NCBI GenBank assembly: GCA_947458415.1
Contig: CANGZG010000127.1
Location: forward strand, 1-6,838
DNA length: 6,838 nt
DNA from: Comamonadaceae bacterium
GTDB lineage: Bacteria > Pseudomonadota > Gammaproteobacteria > Burkholderiales > Burkholderiaceae_C
Direction of reading: 5' to 3'
Position 1 is the first letter of the stretch. Every line of letters starts with the position of its first letter. The notes beneath the pieces were generated by a model. That model was not told the origin of the DNA. It was given only the letters and a program-made list of their open reading frames with translations, and made no database searches. Position numbers and translations under genes: made by a program. Below, one piece after another: positions 1-5,401 of this stretch.

Positions 1-22
1 ATTATAACCAACCTCGCCCAAG

Positions 23-781
23 CTACTTTTTGCCGGCCAGCAGCTGTTCATCGGCCGCGCTCAGCAACCCCGCCGCACGGGCTTTGGCGATCAAGTCCGG
101 GCGTTGGTCGGCGGTCAACCGCAAACTGGCTTCACGCCGCCATTGCGCGATCCGAGCGTGGTGCCCTGACAACAGTTCAGGCGGTGAACCCACACCTCGC
201 CAAACCTCTGGCCGGGTGAAATGGGGGCAATCCAACAAACCGCTCAGGTCGGGGGAGAAGCTGTCTTGTGCGTGGCTGTCGCTGTCGTTCAGCACCTCGG
301 GTTGCAATCTGGCAACCGCATCCAACCAAGCCATGGCGGCGATTTCACCGCCCGACATCACGAAGTCGCCCAAACTGATTTGGATGTCCACATGGGCATC
401 AATGAAGCGTTGGTCGATGCCTTCGTACCGCCCGCAGAGCAATACCGCACCGTCAACTGAGTTGGCAAAGCCTTGAACCGCTTGCTGCTGAAGGGGTTGC
501 CCGATCGGTGAAAAATAAACCAAGGGCGCGCGTTGTCTGTCGTCATTTCGCGCTTCACGGATGGCTTGCAAACACAGCGCCAGCGGTTCGGCTTGCATGA
601 CCATGCCGGGACCGCCACCAAACGGCCTGTCGTCTACCCGACGGTAAGGGCCCTCGGCAAAATCACGGGGATTCCAACAGGTCAACGCCATCTGACCGCT
701 GTCAAACGCACGCCGTGTCACGCCTTGCCCGGCGAAGGCCTGGATCAGGTCAGGAAACAAGGTGATGACGTCGATGCGCAC
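23..781 (-). CDS. trmD: tRNA (guanine-N1-)-methyltransferase TrmD
   Basis: TrmD transfers a methyl group from S-adenosylmethionine to N1 of G37, next to the anticodon of tRNAs reading CNN codons and some others, and so prevents +1 frameshifting. It is a cytoplasmic SPOUT-class homodimer with a knotted cofactor site. The 252-residue protein has the usual length and every family block: VITLFP at 5-10, DDRPFGGGPGM at 50-60, YFSPIGQ at 89-95, LLCGRYEGIDQR at 114-125, SLGDFVMSGGE at 136-146 and GLLDCPHFTRPEVW at 181-194. By alignment in memory with the E. coli enzyme, R158 and D173 match its catalytic R154 and D169. The start is GTG at 781; no ATG lies nearby and MRIDVITLFP is the expected N-terminus. 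It begins 10 bp after the rimM stop without an obvious Shine-Dalgarno, so translation is probably weak or coupled to rimM. The identification is secure. Confidence 0.98.
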   Translation of the reverse strand: MRIDVITLFPDLIQAFAGQGVTRRAFDSGQMALTCWNPRDFAEGPYRRVDDRPFGGGPGMVMQAEPLALCLQAIREARNDDRQRAPLVYFSPIGQPLQQQAVQGFANSVDGAVLLCGRYEGIDQRFIDAHVDIQISLGDFVMSGGEIAAMAWLDAVARLQPEVLNDSDSHAQDSFSPDLSGLLDCPHFTRPEVWRGVGSPPELLSGHHARIAQWRREASLRLTADQRPDLIAKARAAGLLSAADEQLLAGKK

Positions 782-791
782 GGCGGCCCGT

Positions 792-1364
792 TCAGTAATC
801 AGCTTGCCAATCCACCGTGATCAGCTTGGCGGCGATGTCCACCCGGTCCACATATGCGCTGACAAAAGGGATCATGCGTTCGATGGGCTTGGCGGGGTCA
901 TCGGGATGGGTTTGGTGCAACACCAACACCGTTTGCGGGCCGGTTGACAACAATTCGGTGACCGTTCCCAACGCCACCCCTTCCCGGTTGAGCACGGACA
1001 GCCCGATCAAATCTACCCAGTAATACTCGTCCTCTTGAGGGGTTGGAAATGAAGAGCGGGGCACAAAAATGCGGGCGCCTTTGAGGCTTTCCGCGATGTC
1101 TCGGTCAATGGTTTCAAGCGGGCAAGCCACCACGGCATCGGCATGTTCCTTGGCTTCGCGTATGCGCATCAACACCGTGCCAACGAAAGGGGAAGGGCCG
1201 CGTTCATTGGCTTGCAAATACCAGCGTTTGGAAGAAAAAAGCGCCTCCGGTGAGGCGCTGTGGGGCAAGACCTTGAACCAGCCTTTGAGACCCCAGGCAT
1301 CCAGAATGCGCCCGACCTCGACAGCATCCGCTGGCAATTCAGCAGGCTCCCAGGCAGATTGCAT
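792..1364 (-). CDS. rimM: Ribosome maturation factor RimM
   Basis: RimM binds ribosomal protein S19 in the head of the 30S subunit and assists late 16S rRNA processing and assembly; it does not stay on finished ribosomes. The 190-residue product has the two-domain family layout. An N-terminal RimM beta-barrel spans roughly residues 14-100 and contains VGRILDAWGLKGWFKV (17-32), a version of the conserved VGRI...G..KG..KV signature. A C-terminal PRC-barrel spans roughly 108-188 and opens with DEYYWVDLIGLSV (112-124), the hallmark of RimM. The ATG at 1364 follows the rpsP stop by 10 bp with only a weak upstream purine signal. A terminator-like hairpin is embedded in codons 36-45 (SASPEALFSS) on the coding strand and is listed separately. 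Second gene of rpsP-rimM-trmD. Family assignment is certain; the exact start is likely. Confidence 0.97.
   Translation of the reverse strand: MQSAWEPAELPADAVEVGRILDAWGLKGWFKVLPHSASPEALFSSKRWYLQANERGPSPFVGTVLMRIREAKEHADAVVACPLETIDRDIAESLKGARIFVPRSSFPTPQEDEYYWVDLIGLSVLNREGVALGTVTELLSTGPQTVLVLHQTHPDDPAKPIERMIPFVSAYVDRVDIAAKLITVDWQADY
1231..1259 (-). terminator. Terminator-like hairpin inside rimM, in the operon's own direction
   Basis: Reading the minus strand, AGCGCCTC (1259 to 1252), loop ACCG, then GAGGCGCT (1247 to 1240) form a perfect 8-bp stem with six G/C pairs. It runs straight into a T-tract: six T at 1240 to 1235 (the first paired in the stem), then CTTC. This is the textbook form of a rho-independent terminator and is oriented to stop transcription from the rpsP promoter. 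It lies about 105-130 bases into rimM and 116-135 bases beyond the rpsP stop. The plus strand has the same stem but is followed by GTGGGG, so termination there is not expected. Translating ribosomes would mask it, so it may act only when rimM is poorly translated. Structure seen directly; activity inferred. Confidence 0.55.
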
Positions 1365-1374
1365 CAGATGGGTA

Positions 1375-1626
1375 TCAGGCGGCTTTTTTGCCAGCCTGCT
1401 TGATCAGGCGGTCGACGGTGGGCGATGTTTGTGCGCCCACGCCGGTCCAGTAGTTCAGACGGTCTTGGGAGATGCGCAAACCTTCTTCGCCACCGGCAGC
1501 GATAGGGTTGTAAAAGCCGATGCGCTCGATGAAGCGACCGTCACGGCGAACACGTTTGTCAGCGACAACGATGTTGAAAAAGGGACGGGCTTTAGCGCCG
1601 CCGCGGGAGAGTCGGATGACGACCAT
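1375..1626 (-). CDS. rpsP: 30S ribosomal protein S16
   Basis: S16 is a small structural protein of the 30S subunit body that binds 16S rRNA early in assembly. At 83 residues it has the normal length. It starts with MVVIRLSRGG, followed by PFFNIVVAD (15-23), the basic RRDGRFIERIGFYNP (27-41) and the C-terminal SPTVDRLIKQ (68-77), all typical of S16 and closest in my memory to Comamonadaceae. The start is well fixed: ATG at 1626 is preceded by AAGGAT with a 5-base spacer, the best ribosome-binding site in the window. It is the first gene of the operon with rimM and trmD. A consensus -10 element and a leader of about 75 bases lie upstream. The stop codon overlaps the edge of a small bulged hairpin at 1377-1397. 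Confidence 0.98.
   Translation of the reverse strand: MVVIRLSRGGAKARPFFNIVVADKRVRRDGRFIERIGFYNPIAAGGEEGLRISQDRLNYWTGVGAQTSPTVDRLIKQAGKKAA
1377..1397 (-). other. Hairpin at the rpsP 3' end, just before rimM
   Basis: The minus strand reads AGGC-T-GGC, six A, then GCCGCCT. This folds into a 7-bp G/C-rich stem with one bulged T and an A6 loop. It covers the last codons of rpsP (AGKKAA), its 3' edge touches the stop codon, and it ends 12 bases before the rimM ATG. It is not followed by a T-run, so it is not a terminator. It could affect re-initiation at rimM or protect the rpsP message, or be a chance product of Lys-Ala codons. Confidence 0.35.
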
Positions 1627-1631
1627 GGTTT

Positions 1632-1637
1632 ATCCTT
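1632..1637 (-). promoter_or_regulatory. Ribosome-binding site of rpsP
   Basis: The minus strand reads AAGGAT, then five bases (AAACC), then the rpsP ATG. This is a near-consensus Shine-Dalgarno at good spacing and fixes the rpsP start. Neither rimM nor trmD has a comparable element. Confidence 0.8.
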
Positions 1638-1652
1638 GGGTGCAGTCTTTGA

Positions 1653-1700
1653 TTCAGCGATGAGACACGCGACTTGACCACCCGGCCAGCGCTCGCTGAA
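1653..1700 (-). other. Inverted repeat in the rpsP leader (potential leader RNA structure)
   Basis: On the minus strand TTCAGCGA (1700 to 1693) and TCGCTGAA (1660 to 1653) are perfect 8-base reverse complements separated by 32 bases. Inside, TGGCC and GGTCA can form a further 5-bp helix (one G-U pair) closing a GGGT loop. The predicted transcript starts only a few bases before the left arm, so most of the leader would be in this structure, ending about 16 bases before the Shine-Dalgarno. Its function is unknown. Autogenous control by a ribosomal protein is one possibility, as leader structures do this in several other ribosomal protein operons. Confidence 0.4.
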
Positions 1701-1709
1701 AAGCCTGCC

Positions 1710-1715
1710 ATTATA
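1710..1715 (-). promoter_or_regulatory. Putative -10 box of the rpsP operon promoter
   Basis: The minus strand carries a perfect TATAAT, 84 bases upstream of the rpsP ATG. Transcription would begin near 1702-1704 and leave a leader of about 75-78 bases. At the optimal 16-18 base spacing the -35 position (around 1732-1739) reads like GAGGGACT and does not match TTGACA; the nearest partial match, TTGGAG at 1737-1742, is spaced 21 bases away. The -10 is therefore convincing and the -35 weak. The promoter lies directly against the divergent GNAT gene, and its -35 region falls inside the first codons of that gene. Confidence 0.5.
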
Positions 1716-1728
1716 GACTGCCGCCCAC

Positions 1729-2262
1729 ATGAGTCCCTCCAACCCGCTGATCCGCGCCTGCGAGCCCAACGACCTGCCCGCCGTCACCGCCATTTACGCC
1801 CACCATGTCACCCACGGCACTGGCAGTTTTGAAACAGACCCACCCAGCTTGAGCGAGATGGCGTTACGCCATGACAACGTCATGCAACTCGGGCTGCCTT
1901 GGCTGGTGGCCAGCGTCGATGGCAAGGTAAAGGGGTTTGCCTATGCCAACCATTTCCGCCCGCGCCCGGGGTTTCGGTATTTGGTGGAAGACTCGGTTTA
2001 TGTGCATGCCAACCACGGTGGCAAAGGTTTGGGGGTGGCGTTGTTGACCGAACTGATCAGGCGCTGTGAACTGGCGGGCATGCGTCAAATGGTGGCGGTG
2101 ATTGGCGACTCAGCCAACACGGCGTCGATGGCCTTGCACCACCGACTGGGTTTTGTGCATGCAGGCCAACTGACCGCCAGTGGCCGCAAACATGGCCGCT
2201 GGCTGGACACCGTGCTGATGCAACGCCCACTCGGGAGGGGGCACACCTCGGATGCGCCTTGA
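1729..2262 (+). CDS. GNAT family N-acetyltransferase (phosphinothricin acetyltransferase-like)
   Basis: A 177-residue, single-domain GNAT enzyme that should transfer acetyl from acetyl-CoA to an amino group. The N-terminal IRACEPNDLPAVTAIYAHHV, the GTGSFETDPPS stretch (30-40), YANHFRPRPGFRYLVEDSVYV (72-92) and the C-terminal GRWLDTVLMQRPLG place it with the PAT/Bar-like group, whose characterised members acetylate phosphinothricin or methionine analogues; the natural substrate here cannot be told. The acetyl-CoA loop is HGGKGLG (96-102), with glycine where most relatives have arginine or glutamine. AVIGDSANTASMALHHRLGF (123-142) is the usual last helix-strand block. The ATG at 1729 has no Shine-Dalgarno and lies just downstream of a weak -10-like TATAGA, so the message may have almost no leader. 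It is divergent from rpsP and sits ahead of a TM2-type membrane protein gene. Family confident, substrate unknown. Confidence 0.93.
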   Translation: MSPSNPLIRACEPNDLPAVTAIYAHHVTHGTGSFETDPPSLSEMALRHDNVMQLGLPWLVASVDGKVKGFAYANHFRPRPGFRYLVEDSVYVHANHGGKGLGVALLTELIRRCELAGMRQMVAVIGDSANTASMALHHRLGFVHAGQLTASGRKHGRWLDTVLMQRPLGRGHTSDAP

Positions 2263-2347
2263 GACTGCCCTGGCTTTCTTCCCTTGGCGGACACGGTTAT
2301 CCAGGACAGGTATTTCGCCAATGGGTAGCGCGGCAGATAATCAGGGC

Positions 2348-2794
2348 ATGAAACACAAATCTTTGGTTTGCTGGTTAGGCGTGATCGTCGGACCGTTGGG
2401 CATCGCCCGCTTTTACATGTACGGTTGGCGTGACTCCATCGGTTGGTCACTGTCATTGATGACCTTGTTGGGCGTGTATGGGTTCGAGCGCGCCCAATCG
2501 TTTGGCTTGGATGACCCGCTGAGTTGGTGGTTGGCGCCCTTGCTTGGCATGTCGATTGCCATCAGCGCCATGCACACCTTGTACTGGGGCTTGTTGTCGC
2601 AAACCGATTGGAACCAACGCTACAACCCCGATGCTGACCTTGAGTCGAGCAGCGGGCGCACCAACTGGTTGACTGTGGGCGCTTTGGTGCTGTCGATGAT
2701 GGTAGGTGCGACAGCGCTGATATCGAGTTTGGCCTATGGCTTTCAGCGCTATTTTGAATCTCAGGTAGAAGAAGCCCGCAAAATTTCTCAATAA
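2348..2794 (+). CDS. Small TM2/NINE-type integral membrane protein
   Basis: A 148-residue membrane protein of unknown function. The N-terminus MKHKSLVCWL followed by GPLGIARFYMYGW resembles the TM2/NINE domain, a two-helix hairpin with a G.LG.HRFY.G motif; the usual histidine is replaced by Ala20 (GIARFY). Predicted helices are about 5-24, 30-47, 60-83 and 107-130, the last after a polar linker (SQTDWNQRYNPDADLESSSGRTN), then a charged C-terminal tail. GLDDPLSWWLAPLLG (53-67) and WNQRYNP (88-94) recur, as I remember, in the Burkholderiales version of these proteins. I chose ATG 2348 because it gives the normal N-terminus. In-frame ATGs at 2321 and 2252 would add 9 or 32 residues, and a purine-rich GGGAGGGGG precedes 2252. 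It lies 85 bp after the GNAT gene on the same strand and ends 15 bp from the convergent folK stop. Confidence 0.8.
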   Translation: MKHKSLVCWLGVIVGPLGIARFYMYGWRDSIGWSLSLMTLLGVYGFERAQSFGLDDPLSWWLAPLLGMSIAISAMHTLYWGLLSQTDWNQRYNPDADLESSSGRTNWLTVGALVLSMMVGATALISSLAYGFQRYFESQVEEARKISQ

Positions 2795-2809
2795 ACCGCG
2801 ATGTGTGTG

Positions 2810-3289
2810 TCAGGCCATTTTTTCAATGACCTGATCTGCCACGGCATGCAGCATCACCGGAATCACTTTGTGTGGCGCCAATTCTTGCAGCGGCAACAAC
2901 ACAAATGCCCGCTCCATCCAACGCGGGTGCGGCAAAGTCAATTCGGGGCTGACGATCTTGGCATCGCCATAAAAAAGCAAATCCAAATCCAAGGTGCGGG
3001 GTGCGTTGGGGTGGCTGCGCACCCTGCCCGCGGCCAACTCTGTGGCTTGCAATTCGAGCAGCAAATCAGGGGCAGTCAGCTCAGTGCGAATTTTGGCCAC
3101 GGCGTTGACAAAGATGGGGCCCTGCGCCTGCCAGGGGTCGCTTCGGTACAACGAAGAACTGCCTGTCAATTGGGTATGCGGCAACTGAGCCAACGCTTGC
3201 AATGCTTGGGTGACGGCAGCGACGGCGTCACCCAAATTGGCGCCCACAGCGACGAAGGCGTCTACCGGATCACGGGTTGGTAGGGTCAC
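2810..3289 (-). CDS. folK: 2-amino-4-hydroxy-6-hydroxymethyldihydropteridine pyrophosphokinase (HPPK)
   Basis: FolK moves pyrophosphate from ATP to 6-hydroxymethyl-7,8-dihydropterin, giving the substrate that dihydropteroate synthase joins to p-aminobenzoate in folate synthesis. The 159-residue product has the family's length and blocks: VAVGANLGD near the N-terminus (13-21), SSLYRSDPW (44-52), the HPPK signature NAPRTLDLDLLFYG with the two magnesium-binding Asp residues (DLD), and LPHPRWMERAFVLLPL near the C-terminus. The frame stays open far upstream, but that part is antisense-like nonsense under pcnB. The chosen start is GTG 3289, which places VAVGANLGD near the N-terminus and overlaps the pcnB end by 20 bp. 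ATG 3346 would add 19 atypical residues. No clear Shine-Dalgarno is seen, so coupling to pcnB translation is likely. Last gene of the minus-strand operon. Confidence 0.95.
   Translation of the reverse strand: MTLPTRDPVDAFVAVGANLGDAVAAVTQALQALAQLPHTQLTGSSSLYRSDPWQAQGPIFVNAVAKIRTELTAPDLLLELQATELAAGRVRSHPNAPRTLDLDLLFYGDAKIVSPELTLPHPRWMERAFVLLPLQELAPHKVIPVMLHAVADQVIEKMA
2811..2833. repeat. Imperfect inverted repeat at the convergent gene junction
   Basis: CAGG-C-CATT, loop TTTTC, AATG-A-CCTG gives two 4-bp helices around one mismatch, inside the last codons of folK and 17 bases after the stop of the convergent TM2-type gene. No T-run follows the stem on either strand, so it is a poor intrinsic terminator, though it is the only structure near the ends of both converging transcripts. 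Low confidence as a functional element. Confidence 0.25.
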
Positions 3290-4727
3290 TGGCTGGCGGC
3301 TTGTCGCCGACTGGTTTGCGACGACGACGCGGGCGTTTGCGTACATCGCCGTCCGCACGCACCGCCCGAGGTGAGGGCTTGACCGCTTGCAGCAAAGCAA
3401 CGCGGCTGTCGTCATCGGCGAGACTGAAGTCTTCCCACCAATCGGCCAATTCGACCTCCACTTCGCCGACTTCCGCGCGCAAACACATGAAATCAAAACC
3501 CGCACGAAAGCGTGCTTGTTCAACCAATCCAAACGGTGCACTGCCAGTGCGTTTTTCAAAACGCGGTTGCATGGTCCAAATTTCTCGCATGTCACCCGCC
3601 AATTTGCCGCGCCCCGACACATCACCAATGCGTGCATTGAAGACTTCTTCGATGGCTTCTTGTAACGCAGGAAACACCGCCATTTGACCGGTACGCGCTT
3701 GCCAGCCTTCGCGCACGTCGGCCCACAACACACACGCCAGTAAAAAACTGGGCGCGACCGGTTTGCCTTCGCCGACGCGCCTGTCGGTGTCTTGCAACGC
3801 CACTTTGACAAACGGCGTGTCTGCGCGTTCAACCACCACATCCAGCAACGGGTAAATGCCTTTGGCAAGCCCGAGTTGTTTCAGTTGTTCAATGCTGGCC
3901 AAAGCATGACCGGTTTGTAACAACTTGAGCATTTCATCGAACAAGCGACTTTGCGGCACATCGGCCAACAAATCCATCATGGCCTTGAGCGGCTTGGCCG
4001 TGCGGGGCTCTAATTTGAAGCCCAACGAACTGAGCTTGGCAGCAAACCGCACCGCGCGAATGATGCGCACTGGGTCTTCACGGTAACGCGCGGCTGGCTC
4101 GCCAATCATGCGAATGACCCGCTTGGCCGCGTCTTCAAAACCGTGGTGGTAATCGATCACCTCACCCACACTCGGGTCGTAGTACATCGCATTGACGGTG
4201 AAATCTCGGCGGGTGGCGTCTTCGTCTTGCGGGCCCCACACGTTGTCGCGCAACACCCGCCCGCTGGCGTCAACCGCATGGGTCATGTTGGACAAGGCTT
4301 TTTTACTGGTGCGCTCGTTGCCACTGACTTGCTCGGCATCGTTGCTGTCAAGGTGCGCGCGAAAGGTGGAAACTTCAATCACTTCATGGTCACGGCCTCG
4401 CCCATGAACCACATGCACGATGCGAAAACGTCTGCCAATGATGAATGCACGCCTGAAACAGGCCTTGACTTCTTCTGGCGTGGCATCGGTGGCGACGTCA
4501 AAGTCTTTGGGCTTCAAACCCACCAGCAAGTCGCGCACAGCGCCACCAACGATGTAGGCCTGAAAACCCCGCTCTTGCAAGGTGCGCACGACATTCCATG
4601 CGCGTTCATCCACCAAGTCGGGGTCGATGCCGTGGGTGCTGGCCGCTATGACTCGGCGTTTGCCAAACCTGGCTTTGCTGCCCTGTCCAGTTTTGCCAAA
4701 CAGGTTTTGAATGATTTTTGTGATCAT
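3270..4727 (-). CDS. pcnB: Poly(A) polymerase I PcnB
   Basis: PcnB adds 3' poly(A) tails to RNA, which in bacteria promotes decay by exonucleases and controls some regulatory RNAs. The 485-residue protein is a class II nucleotidyltransferase of the poly(A) polymerase/CCA-enzyme superfamily. GGAVRD (61-66) and the catalytic KDFDVAT (74-80, with D75 and D77) form the active site. IIGRRFRIVHV (96-106) is the motif that separates poly(A) polymerases from CCA-adding enzymes. EDATRRDFTVNAMYYDP (169-185) and REDPVRIIRAVRFAAK (216-231) complete the head and neck. The C-terminus carries a basic RKRPRRRRK stretch (463-471), usual for RNA-binding tails of PAP I. ATG 4727 overlaps the upstream phosphatase stop in an ATGA arrangement, whereas upstream in-frame starts (4883) give a tail that does not look like the family. 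Confidence 0.96.
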   Translation of the reverse strand: MITKIIQNLFGKTGQGSKARFGKRRVIAASTHGIDPDLVDERAWNVVRTLQERGFQAYIVGGAVRDLLVGLKPKDFDVATDATPEEVKACFRRAFIIGRRFRIVHVVHGRGRDHEVIEVSTFRAHLDSNDAEQVSGNERTSKKALSNMTHAVDASGRVLRDNVWGPQDEDATRRDFTVNAMYYDPSVGEVIDYHHGFEDAAKRVIRMIGEPAARYREDPVRIIRAVRFAAKLSSLGFKLEPRTAKPLKAMMDLLADVPQSRLFDEMLKLLQTGHALASIEQLKQLGLAKGIYPLLDVVVERADTPFVKVALQDTDRRVGEGKPVAPSFLLACVLWADVREGWQARTGQMAVFPALQEAIEEVFNARIGDVSGRGKLAGDMREIWTMQPRFEKRTGSAPFGLVEQARFRAGFDFMCLRAEVGEVEVELADWWEDFSLADDDSRVALLQAVKPSPRAVRADGDVRKRPRRRRKPVGDKPPASDPTNP

Positions 4728-5395
4728 GGGTGCCCGAAAAGGTCGAGGATACGCCATGACCGCTCGTGCGCAATTTGTCGTAACGCGGGGCTGGGGTTGG
4801 TGACCACGGGAACCTGTACTTTTTCGAGCAAGGGCAAATCGTTGGTGGAGTCGCTGTAAAACGTGGCGTGGACCTGCGACCAATCCAAGCCTTGTTTGGC
4901 CAACCAGTCGGTCACACGGGTCACTTTGCCTTCGCGCAATGTGGGTACGCCCGCAATCTCGCCCGTGATCTGGCCCGCGGCATCGCGCTCAAGCTCAACG
5001 GCAAGCAACACATCCATGCCAAATGCTTTGGCAATCGGGCCGGTGACAAATTCGTTGGTGGCTGTGACCATCACCAAGGTCTCGCCCTGGGCGCGGTGTT
5101 GTTCAACCAAGGCCAGCGCCGCTGGCTTGATCGCCGGTTGAATCACTTGTTGCATGAACTGCTGGTGGGCTGCTTGGGCAGCCTCCCAGCTGCGCTCACG
5201 CAACGTTCGAGTGGTGAAGCGAACATAGTCGTGGATGTCCAAACATCCGGCCAGGTAGTCGGCATAAAACGCGTTGTTGCGTTGGCGAAACGTGGCTTCG
5301 TCCACCCAGCCCAAGGACAGCATGAACTCGCCCCAAGATTGGTCAGAGTCCAAAGGCAACAGGGTGTGGTCAAGGTCAAACAGCGCAAGCTTCAT
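4724..5395 (-). CDS. HAD-IB family phosphatase (SerB-like), substrate unknown
   Basis: A 223-residue soluble hydrolase of the haloacid dehalogenase superfamily, subclass IB. All four motifs are present: I is DLDHT (7-11) with nucleophile D7 and acid/base D9; II is MVTATN (109-114); III is the lysine in REGKV (K157); IV is YSDSTNDLPLL (180-190) with D182 and D186 for magnesium. The alpha-helical cap spans about residues 17-85. Relatives are often annotated as phosphoserine phosphatase-like or histidinol-phosphatase, but sequence alone does not decide the substrate; true SerB proteins usually carry extra N-terminal ACT-type sequence, which is missing here. The start at 5395 is 6 bp after the hda stop. 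The stop overlaps the pcnB start by four bases, implying translational coupling. A role linked to its operon partners is not evident. Confidence 0.92.
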   Translation of the reverse strand: MKLALFDLDHTLLPLDSDQSWGEFMLSLGWVDEATFRQRNNAFYADYLAGCLDIHDYVRFTTRTLRERSWEAAQAAHQQFMQQVIQPAIKPAALALVEQHRAQGETLVMVTATNEFVTGPIAKAFGMDVLLAVELERDAAGQITGEIAGVPTLREGKVTRVTDWLAKQGLDWSQVHATFYSDSTNDLPLLEKVQVPVVTNPSPALRQIAHERSWRILDLFGHP

Positions 5396-5401
5396 GGCGG
5401 T

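Noticed and set aside
1069..1677. 202-residue plus-strand open frame opposite rimM, rpsP and the leader
   Set aside because: Covers two certain genes and an intergenic region; no family resemblance.
2336..2341. GATAAT as a -10 box for the TM2-type gene
   Set aside because: No acceptable -35 at 16-18 bases, and it would place the start of transcription right on the ATG; too weak to list.
2803..2810. Short GT dinucleotide run at the convergent junction
   Set aside because: Only four units; too short to be considered a meaningful repeat.
2968..2990. Direct repeat near a T-run in folK (minus strand GGATTTGGATTTG)
   Set aside because: Explained by the Leu-Asp-Leu-Asp codons of the HPPK signature; no hairpin.
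3290..3868. Long open frame upstream of folK, in the folK frame, under pcnB
   Set aside because: Its translation is rich in Trp, Cys, Arg and Lys with no domain, while the other frame encodes PcnB with all motifs. Only the part from GTG 3289 is real.
4143..4859. 238-residue plus-strand open frame opposite pcnB and the phosphatase
   Set aside because: Antisense to conserved catalytic regions, no domain, no ribosome-binding site; shadow.
4728..4883. Upstream extension of pcnB by 52 residues
   Set aside because: The extension overlaps the phosphatase C-terminus, has no family resemblance, and the ATG at 4727 forms a standard ATGA overlap.
5168..5183. Perfect 6-bp hairpin GGCTGC-TTGG-GCAGCC in the phosphatase gene
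   Set aside because: No T-run on either side; encodes an Ala/Gln-rich helix and is expected by chance in such codons.
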